From NCBI GenBank assembly GCA_026415575.1, contig JAOAGV010000037.1, positions 1-36,575 on the forward strand: a stretch of 36,575 nt of DNA, in the 5' to 3' direction. Made by a program: the position numbers and the translations under genes. Below the pieces are notes generated by a model that was not told where the DNA came from, did not search any database, and saw nothing but the letters and a program-made list of their open reading frames with translations. Positions 31,274 through 36,575 of this stretch are shown here, in pieces. This DNA comes from Candidatus Sumerlaeia bacterium (GTDB taxonomy: Bacteria; Sumerlaeota; Sumerlaeia; JADFCW01). How positions within the stretch are numbered: the first letter of the stretch is position 1; each line of letters starts with the position of its first letter.

Positions 31274-32548
31274 TCACTTGGGCATCGGTGAGGGTGGAAT
31301 AGGCGGCGGCGGAACAGGATTGGCCACATAGGCCAGTTCTTTCGGTCCGTATTTTTCCTGCATTTTCATGACTTGATTCCATGTTACGCGCTGGCCGGTG
31401 TAGGCCGAAGTCCGGCCCATGATGGCCATGAGCGTGCTGCGCGCAATGTTTTCGGCTTCGTTGAGATAGGGCGCTTCGCCGCGCACGGCCGCAATCAGAT
31501 CGGTATGTTCCTGAATATAGGGTTTGGTGCCGTCGGCCTCGGACTTCCACGTTTTGCCTCCGCTGTGGATGGTCCCGCTGGGGTCGCAGGTGCCCTTTGT
31601 GCCGACGACCCATTCGCCGATTTTGTTCCAGCAGTTGTCAATTTGGCGGCACATGCTGTGGACATAGACATCGTTGGGGAAGACATACTCGACGGCAAAG
31701 TTGTCGTAGCAGTCGCCGAAGGGGCGGCGCAGCTGGCTGCCCATGCCACGCGCCTCAATGGGATTGGTTCCCAGCACCCACATGATGACGTCTATGTTGT
31801 GGCAATGTTGTTCCACGATATGGTCGCCGCACGTCCACCGCCAGCGATACCAAGTGCGGATTTGGTATTCCACGTCGCTCATTTCCGGCGGTTTGGGCGG
31901 ATAGATGCGGGCGCTGCCGCCGCCGCACCACCAGATGTTGGCGGCGACGATGTCGCCGATGGCCCCGTCATGGATTCTCTTGATGGTCTCGATGTAGGTG
32001 GCTTGGTGGCGGCGCTGCGAGCCGACGGCGATGTTGAGTTTTTTGGCGCGGGCTTTTTCTCCCGTCGCGATGACTTGGCGACAGCCGGGGGCGTCCACGG
32101 CGGCGGCCTTTTCCATGAACACGTGCTTGCCCGCCTCGATCGCGGCATCGAGATGGATGGGGTGGAAGTAGATCGGACTGCAAATCAGGATGATGTCGCA
32201 GTCGGTCTTCATCATTTGCTTGTAGCCGTCCAGCCCGGTGAAGCATTGGTCGGGGGTGACGGCGAATCCGTCGGCGACCTGCTTGTTGTTCTGCAGCGCG
32301 CTACGCAATTCCTCGATGGGTTCCTCGAGCAGATCACAGAGGGCGGTGAGTTTGACATTGTCCGCAGCCTTGAGAACGTCCACGGCGGCAACGGAGCCGC
32401 GCCGGCCGCAGCCGATCAAGCCGACCTTGAGGGGATCGGCGTTGCCGGCGTGGGCAGCGTGAAGAATGTTGAAGCCGGCGAGCGCGGAAGACGCCGCCGT
32501 GGTTTTAAGGAAGCGGCGTCGGGAGACATGGTGAGACTGCGTTTTCAT
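31274..32548 (-). CDS. Tat-exported Gfo/Idh/MocA family oxidoreductase
   Basis: From the ATG at 32548 (GGAGGT 6 bases ahead) the protein has 424 residues. MKTQSHHVSRRRFLKTTAAS is a twin-arginine signal. The Rossmann motif is LKVGLIGCGRRGSVAAVDVL, followed by LTALCDLLEEPI. The family EKP motif is altered to MEKAAAVD, which keeps the lysine. A histidine-rich block, WTCGDHIVEQHCHNIDVIMWVLG, matches the C-terminal catalytic section. The protein ends in a Pro-rich tail (NPVPPPPIPPSPMPK). This is the well-known exported MocA type of PVC bacteria. Its diverged paralogue is at 12987. Together with the isomerase-like gene downstream it may process an exported sugar. Confidence 0.92.
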   Translation of the reverse strand: MKTQSHHVSRRRFLKTTAASSALAGFNILHAAHAGNADPLKVGLIGCGRRGSVAAVDVLKAADNVKLTALCDLLEEPIEELRSALQNNKQVADGFAVTPDQCFTGLDGYKQMMKTDCDIILICSPIYFHPIHLDAAIEAGKHVFMEKAAAVDAPGCRQVIATGEKARAKKLNIAVGSQRRHQATYIETIKRIHDGAIGDIVAANIWWCGGGSARIYPPKPPEMSDVEYQIRTWYRWRWTCGDHIVEQHCHNIDVIMWVLGTNPIEARGMGSQLRRPFGDCYDNFAVEYVFPNDVYVHSMCRQIDNCWNKIGEWVVGTKGTCDPSGTIHSGGKTWKSEADGTKPYIQEHTDLIAAVRGEAPYLNEAENIARSTLMAIMGRTSAYTGQRVTWNQVMKMQEKYGPKELAYVANPVPPPPIPPSPMPK

Positions 32549-32854
32549 TTTTTGACCTCCATTGTGTAGTTGAAATCGCAAGTGACAAAGATTGAGATTT
32601 TTTGTGCCTTCGCTTGCTTTGCACACCAAAACAGCAAGGGCAACACACTCAGAAATGGTCAAGAAGAATTCTAAGAAGCCGCTTGAACCGATGGCTGTTG
32701 GGTATAACCTCACGCAAAGAGACAAAGCCGGCAAAGGGCGGTATTTGAGGCTCAAAGTGCCGGTCGTTCATTTGTGGCCCTTGCGACCGGGAGTCAATAG
32801 CAAACGAAAGTGTGAGCCATGTGCTTATGGTTAGACTACCAGCGGAGCGGGAAA
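32549..32854. other. Divergent intergenic region, no gene seen
   Basis: This 306-base region separates the MocA gene (minus) from the aminotransferase gene (plus) and should hold both promoters. I found no promoter I would defend. A frame of about 80 codons from 32592 begins with TTG and has no ribosome binding site or family match, so I do not call it. Confidence 0.55.
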
Positions 32855-33973
32855 ATGGCGGACGGTTTTGAAAACGAATTCCCAATCCTGAATGACGTGA
32901 TCTTTCTCAACCATGCAGGCGTTTCGCCGCTGCCGGCGCGTGCGGCGCGCGCCATGCGCCAAGCCATTGACGATCTCGAACATCACGGCCCGTTGCGCCA
33001 GCGCGAGGCGGTCAAGCGCATGGAATGGCTGCGCGGGGCGGCGGCGCAAATGCTGCATTGCACCGCCGACGAGATTGCCTTTGTCAAGAACACCACCGAG
33101 GGCCTGAGCCTCGTGGCTGAGGGACTGGACTGGCGCGAGGGCGACAACATTGTTACTGCTGCGCACGAATTCCCCGCCAACATCTACCCGTGGCGAAGTC
33201 TGGCGCGGCGCGGTGTCGAGCTGCGAATTGTGGCCGAGCGAAACTACCGTTTCGAGGTTGCCGATTTTGCCGCCGCAATGGACTCGCGCACACGTCTGGT
33301 CACGGTCTCCGCCGTGCAGTTTTCCACCGGCTTTCGCATGCCGCTCGAAGCGCTGGGCGAGCTCTGCCGCGAGCGCGGTGTGCTTCTGTGTGTGGATGCC
33401 ATTCAGGCGTTGGGCGCAGCGGCCCTCGATGTGCAGCGGTGCAACATCGCCTTTCTTTCGGCCGACGGCCACAAGTGGCTGCTGGGGCCGGAAGGCTTTG
33501 GCGTGTTTTACTGCCGCCGCGACTGCATCGAACGCCTACCCAACTGTATCCTCGGCTGGCTGGGCGTTCCTGAGCCGTCCAACTATGACCGCGCCGATCA
33601 GCCGTGGGTGCCGACGGCGCGGCGATTTGAAGAAGGTTCGCACAACCTTGTCGGTGCGGTCGGATTGGCCGGATCGGTCGAGTTGCTCTTGGAAATTGGT
33701 CTCGAGCAGGTCGAGCGGCGCATTCTGGATTTGACGCGGTTGCTGTTGGAAGGATTGGAGCGCCGCGGGTGCGAGATTTTTACGCCGCGGGAGGACGCTT
33801 TGCGTTTGGGCATTGTGGCGTTTCGCCATCCTGCGGTAGCAAGCGATGTTCTGTTCAGGCGGCTTTTGGAACGAAAGATTGTCGGGGCACACCGGCGCGG
33901 ATGGATTCGATTCTCGCCGCATTTTTACAACCGCAAAGAGCAGATCGAGGCAGCGCTGGCGGCACTGGACTGA
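32855..33973 (+). CDS. Class V aminotransferase (SufS/isopenicillin-N-epimerase-like)
   Basis: From the ATG at 32855 (GGAGCGGG ahead) the protein has 372 residues. It is a fold-type I PLP enzyme of class V. FPILNDVIFLNHAGVSPLPARAARAM is the N-terminal block. EIAFVKNTTEGLSLVAEGL binds the PLP phosphate, HEFPANIYPW follows, VLLCVDAIQALGA carries the PLP aspartate (D181), and SADGHKWLLGPEG the Schiff-base lysine (K207). HYN-type endings are replaced by FSPHFYNRKEQIEAALAAL. It lacks the catalytic-loop cysteine region typical of active cysteine desulfurases, so it looks closer to the isopenicillin N epimerase-like group, whose substrates are mostly unknown. It stands alone and converges on HU. Confidence 0.9.
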   Translation: MADGFENEFPILNDVIFLNHAGVSPLPARAARAMRQAIDDLEHHGPLRQREAVKRMEWLRGAAAQMLHCTADEIAFVKNTTEGLSLVAEGLDWREGDNIVTAAHEFPANIYPWRSLARRGVELRIVAERNYRFEVADFAAAMDSRTRLVTVSAVQFSTGFRMPLEALGELCRERGVLLCVDAIQALGAAALDVQRCNIAFLSADGHKWLLGPEGFGVFYCRRDCIERLPNCILGWLGVPEPSNYDRADQPWVPTARRFEEGSHNLVGAVGLAGSVELLLEIGLEQVERRILDLTRLLLEGLERRGCEIFTPREDALRLGIVAFRHPAVASDVLFRRLLERKIVGAHRRGWIRFSPHFYNRKEQIEAALAALD

Positions 33974-34001
33974 CGGGATAGTCCACGGCCGCGCGAGGTG
34001 C

Positions 34002-34071
34002 AAAAAAAGACTCGGGCACCTTCGGCGGGTGTCGGTGTCGGTCGGTGATGTCTGCCGCCGAAGAGTGCCCG
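34002..34071 (-). terminator. Intrinsic terminator of the HU gene
   Basis: On the minus strand a stem of about 16 pairs with one bulge (arms at 34055-34071 and 34013-34028, CGGGCAC and CTTCGGCGG in the arms) closes a loop of about 26 bases. It is followed after AGTC by seven T (34002-34008). It begins 33 bases after the HU stop. This is a strong rho-independent terminator. Confidence 0.88.
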
Positions 34072-34104
34072 AAAGATCCTGCTGCAACCTGTGCGACGGG
34101 GTTC

Positions 34105-34389
34105 CTACTTGAGAACCGCGTCTTTGCACGCTTTGGCAATCCGGAATTTCAAGACGGTTTTGGCGGGGATTTTGATCGCCTCGCCCGTCTGCGGATTGCG
34201 GCCCATGCGTGCTTTGCGCTTGACGACCACAAGTTTGCCGAGGCCCGGAATCGTGAAGGCCCTCTTGGCTTCCTTGTACGCCGTGGCAACCAAGGCTTCC
34301 AGCATTTTGCCGGCCTGCACCTTGGTCACGCCTGCCGCGCCTGCCAACACGCCTACCAGCTGCGACTTCGTCATACTGCCCTTAGCCAT
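34105..34389 (-). CDS. hup: HU-family DNA-binding protein
   Basis: The 94-residue protein is a HU/IHF-type nucleoid protein, which binds and bends DNA as a dimer. MTKSQLVGVLAGAAGVTKVQAGKMLEALVATAYKEAKR forms the helical half, FTIPGLGKLVVVKRKARMGRNPQTGEAIKIPA the beta arm with the conserved Arg-Asn-Pro tip (N65, P66), and KTVLKFRIAKACKDAVL the C-terminal helix. The length is typical. AGGAGG lies 7 bases before the ATG. It ends with a strong terminator. It may use a stand-alone promoter upstream (34509-34537). It could pair with a paralogue elsewhere, since HU can be a homo- or heterodimer. Confidence 0.96.
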   Translation of the reverse strand: MAKGSMTKSQLVGVLAGAAGVTKVQAGKMLEALVATAYKEAKRAFTIPGLGKLVVVKRKARMGRNPQTGEAIKIPAKTVLKFRIAKACKDAVLK

Positions 34390-34778
34390 CTGTCCATCCT
34401 CCTGCGCTTGAAATTTGTTCGGTCATCCCGGTTGGCTTTGATTTTGGCCGTCCGGCCATACTACATGCGGTGACGCGAGTCCCAATCAATCCTTTCAGGA
34501 CATTCTTGTTCCTACGCGCGCGTTTTGCGCGCGTCAATGACGATTTTTGAAAAAAATGCGAGTTTTTTGCGGGGGACAAAAAGCCTTTTTGCCCTTCTAT
34601 GGGGAAAGAGAATAGACGCCGACTCGCCTGACTTTATTTCCGCTGATTGGGTGTTTTTTCCTTTCTGCATCTTCCATTCTTTGGCTTCTGTTGTCGGCCA
34701 GATTGCAGAGGGCTTTCTCGAACTACCGGCCTCTCGGTTCGGAGTTCTAATTGCTTGTAGCTGCCGGCCACAATAAGA
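34390..34778. other. Upstream region of HU, no gene seen
   Basis: This 389-base region separates HU from tRNA-Leu. It holds a candidate HU promoter with an inverted repeat (34509-34537) and no coding sequence. The reading frame that runs from here into the tRNA is a tRNA shadow. Confidence 0.6.
34509..34537 (-). promoter_or_regulatory. Candidate HU promoter with an internal inverted repeat
   Basis: On the minus strand TTGACG (34532-34537) and TAGGAA (34509-34514) are 17 bases apart. The -10 is poor. The spacer is filled by ACGCGCGC and GCGCGCGT arms (34514-34521 and 34527-34534), an inverted repeat that could be an operator or a hairpin. Confidence 0.35.
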
Positions 34779-34864
34779 TGGTGCCGGGAGGGGGACTTGA
34801 ACCCCCACGGCTGTTAACCACATGGCCCTCAACCATGCGCGTCTGCCAATTCCGCCATCCCGGC
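34779..34864 (-). tRNA. tRNA-Leu(GAG)
   Basis: The 86-base gene on the minus strand has an acceptor stem GCCGGGA/TCCCGGC, an encoded CCA end, and a T-arm GGGGG-TTCAAGT-CCCCC. The anticodon stem-loop is CATGG-TTGAGGG-CCATG, so the anticodon is GAG (leucine, CUC/CUU codons). The long variable arm is that of a class II tRNA. A possible promoter with TACTAT (34903-34908) lies 39 bases upstream. Its -35 match is weak (TTGCAT, 34924-34929). Confidence 0.95.
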
Positions 34865-35220
34865 ACATAGGCCCCGCGGGGCACGTCAAAACAGATTATG
34901 GAATAGTACAGGTGTGGAGCGACATGCAAGAAAAATCTGGTTTGGAATTGCACGTTGTCCACGATGAAGCACGGACAAGGCGCACGCAAAGGTTGCCTGC
35001 AGCCAATCGGGTTTGAATCCCCGCTGCGTTTGGTTATAGGCAATAAGCCAAACATTTAAATATGCCTGCAACAAGCCGCCCAACCATATTTGCACTTGAT
35101 TTCCTGACGAACAAAATCACCAATAACAATCGGGCTGACACAATAGGTTTTAGGCCCGCATGTATGCTAAATCACTAAGCCCAAGCCCATCGCTATTCCT
35201 ATCAAGGAGGGCCTCACGAT
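34865..35220. other. Intergenic stretch, no gene seen
   Basis: This 356-base region separates tRNA-Leu (minus) and the ferredoxin gene (plus). Just upstream of the tRNA is a perfect palindrome GCCCCGCGGGGC (34871-34882). No coding sequence or firm promoter was found. Confidence 0.55.
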
Positions 35221-35448
35221 ATGGCCGACAAGACGCGGAAGACGCCGGGCAATGTTCCGGGCCGCTATTACGTGGATGAGGAGTGCATCCTTTGCGGAGA
35301 TTGTGAAAACCGTGCGCCGGAGAATTTCGCCATGGGCGAAACCTATGCCTATGTCAAAAAACAGCCGGCAACCCCCGACGAAGAAGAAAAGTGTCAGGAA
35401 GCCATGGACAGCTGCCCCGTCACTTGCATCGGCAATGACGGCGAATAA
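35221..35448 (+). CDS. Single-cluster ferredoxin
   Basis: The 75-residue protein is a small soluble electron carrier. CILCGDC gives three cysteines (C22, C25, C28) in a CX2CX2C pattern, and SCPVTC near the C-terminus supplies two more (C65, C69), with a further Cys at 58. This fits the single-cluster [4Fe-4S] or [3Fe-4S] ferredoxins of the Fer4_13 type, which usually bind three residues from the first motif plus one from the CPxxCI block. The acidic central part (TPDEEEKCQEAMDS) matches the family. AAGGAGG lies 12 bases before the ATG. It stands alone, so its redox partner cannot be inferred. Confidence 0.93.
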   Translation: MADKTRKTPGNVPGRYYVDEECILCGDCENRAPENFAMGETYAYVKKQPATPDEEEKCQEAMDSCPVTCIGNDGE

Positions 35449-35704
35449 ACCCGCAGCGCGACAAACCAACGCTGGATAAGCGGTTCCTGATAAGACGCTT
35501 GGTCGTTTTCCAGTCAGTTGTCTTTTCCGCGACATCCCAACCGGCAGCCGGCAATGTGGCTCAGCGGTGAAGACAGGGCGCGTTGACGCCAGTCGGTCTG
35601 CATACGACGGTGGAGGGCAAGGTTCGCGCATGTGGTGGAACCATCGAGCAACGCCCCGCAAATTCCCTCTGGCAAGTCGGCGCGAAGTTTTTTTGAGTTT
35701 CAGG
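35449..35704. other. Intergenic stretch after the ferredoxin gene, no gene seen
   Basis: No coding region is visible here. A sequence at 35611-35643 (GGTGGAGGGCAAGGTTC and onwards) recalls the dispersed hairpin repeats at 8641-8810, but the match is poor. Confidence 0.5.
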
Positions 35705-35733
35705 TTGATTTTTTGCCGCTGGTGATCTATAAA
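35705..35733 (+). promoter_or_regulatory. Sigma-70-type promoter of the glycine-rich protein gene
   Basis: TTGATT (35705-35710) and TATAAA (35728-35733) are exactly 17 bases apart, a good match to a housekeeping promoter. They lie about 90 bases before the ATG at 35824 in the right orientation. Confidence 0.6.
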
Positions 35734-35823
35734 TACAATTGGTTGCTTCGGAGATTTTTTTTGAAGCGAAGAGATTATATCAGGTTTGGGTCCCTAATAA
35801 CCGCGCTGGGAGGACGCCGTTCA

Positions 35824-36575
35824 ATGCACCGCACTCACCATACCCCTGCCTTATGCTTATTGGTCTTAGTGTTGTGGATCGGCGGAGCGGCCTATACCGC
35901 CGAGTATCCGCCGGCCGACCACGGCGGCTACGATTTCTACCTTGCGCCGGGCGACGTGGTCTGGGGGCTTCATACCAATATCCGCCGGTTCTGGATTCCG
36001 CCGAACACGGAAGTTACTGTGCGGGGGTATGTGCAAAGCAGCGGTCAGGGCTTGACCACGCCCAATCTGCAAGACGTCCCGGACGTAGGAATTGGCTCGA
36101 ACGATCTCCTGAGTCAAACAACGGATGTCGGGTCGGGTATGCTCGAAATCCATGCCGATGAGATTCTGATCGAAGGCACGCTCAACGCCCGCGGCAAAGG
36201 CTATTGGGGCGGGGCCGGCGGTGGTGCCGGCGGCGGGGCTTCAGTCTATGGATTCACAGGGTCGCTCATGCCCGGTCATGGCGGACTGGGCGGGTCGGGA
36301 ATGGGGATGGCCGCCGGCGGCAATAATGGTGCAGACGGCCAAGGCGCATTCGCCAACGGAGCAGCAGGCGGTGATGGCGGAAGCGGCGGCAGCGGTGCCG
36401 GTCCGGCCGGCGGCCGTGCCGGCATTCCCGGACGTGGTGCGTTTTCCAGCCCCGGGACGTCGGGCGGCGCTGGTAGCCCGGGCGGTTATTTCCTGCCCGG
36501 TATCAACGGCGATGAAAGCACCGATATGGATGTGCGACTGGGCAGCGGTGGCGGCGGTGGCGGCGGTGGGGCTGG
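35824..36575 (+). CDS. Glycine-rich exported protein, 3' truncated by the contig end
   Basis: The frame is open from the ATG at 35824 to the last base (250 complete codons) and has no stop. The N-terminus MHRTHHTPALCLLVLVLWIGGAAYTAEYPP is a signal peptide (cleavage near AYTA). Residues 35-125 form a beta-rich region, with YDFYLAPGDVVWGLHTNIRR, IPPNTEVTVRGYVQSSGQGL and SGMLEIHADEILIEGTLNARG. A Gly-rich region follows, GKGYWGGAGGGAGGGAS and so on, ending in nine consecutive Gly. This layout (a beta-strand 'rule of signs' segment with a Gly-rich filler) occurs in large surface proteins of uncultured bacteria. GGGAGG lies 10 bases before the ATG. A TTG at 35761 in the same frame is an alternative start. 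Confidence 0.75.
   Translation, partial: MHRTHHTPALCLLVLVLWIGGAAYTAEYPPADHGGYDFYLAPGDVVWGLHTNIRRFWIPPNTEVTVRGYVQSSGQGLTTPNLQDVPDVGIGSNDLLSQTTDVGSGMLEIHADEILIEGTLNARGKGYWGGAGGGAGGGASVYGFTGSLMPGHGGLGGSGMGMAAGGNNGADGQGAFANGAAGGDGGSGGSGAGPAGGRAGIPGRGAFSSPGTSGGAGSPGGYFLPGINGDESTDMDVRLGSGGGGGGGGA

Noticed and set aside
32561-32588. Promoter TTGTCA/CACAAT for the second MocA gene
   Set aside because: The -10 would touch the ribosome binding site and leave almost no leader, so the match is probably chance.
32592-32834. 80-codon frame in the divergent gap
   Set aside because: It needs a TTG start, lacks a ribosome binding site and matches no family I know. The region should hold two promoters.
34512-34889. 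125-codon frame across tRNA-Leu on the minus strand
   Set aside because: The DGGIGRRAWLRAMWL-like peptide comes from translating the tRNA gene, a well-known annotation artefact.

Overview
The window is a GC-rich bacterial contig, most likely from a metagenome assembly. Its first 19 bases are an exact Nextera transposase mosaic end, left over from library preparation. The gene content suggests an uncultured lineage of the PVC-superphylum, Sumerlaeota or Hydrogenedentota kind: Tat-exported Gfo/Idh/MocA oxidoreductases, DUF1080 (3-keto-disaccharide hydrolase) proteins, a Tat-exported sugar isomerase-like protein, a DUF4912 protein beside a GH57 enzyme, a type II pseudopilin, and many degenerate intergenic repeats. 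No rRNA is present, so the phylum is an inference.

Layout. 1-5.3 kb: RNase G/E, two tandem protein-L-isoaspartate methyltransferases (one a lipoprotein), a small lipoprotein and a SAM methyltransferase. 5.3-12 kb: a polytopic membrane protein, an exported DUF1080 protein, a GH57 branching-enzyme-like protein and a DUF4912 protein. 12-16 kb: DUF1080 hydrolase, Tat-exported oxidoreductase and a GH140-like hydrolase, a plausible exported glycan-processing unit. 16.4-17.9 kb: a pseudopilin and a tiny AKPAE-repeat lipoprotein followed by three hairpins. 17.9-22 kb: a DPM1-like GT2 and two polytopic GT-C-like proteins, probably a lipid-linked sugar and surface glycosylation operon. 22.2-25.6 kb: tyrA, a hisC-type aminotransferase and pheA, which together make a tyrosine/phenylalanine branch. 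25.6-29.8 kb: the conserved cluster M50 protease - trpS - scpA - scpB - rluB plus a small membrane protein. 30-32.6 kb: a second exported sugar isomerase-like protein and a second oxidoreductase. 32.8-36.6 kb: a class V aminotransferase, HU, tRNA-Leu(GAG), a ferredoxin and the start of a glycine-rich exported protein that runs off the contig.

The most unusual content is repetitive and non-coding. A 100-base element occurs three times with no gaps in the alignment. Each copy is in the same orientation, 14-30 bases upstream of a different start codon, and carries a 5' hairpin with a compensatory base change. Beside one copy lies an array of four 26-base units (5-4-5 hairpin plus 12-base tail). 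A 9-base repeat, TCNGACNNN, occurs at three loci. In two it lies inside genes and encodes Ser-Asp-X; in the third it sits just before a start codon. I found no CRISPR array, phage, transposase or recognisable defence system.
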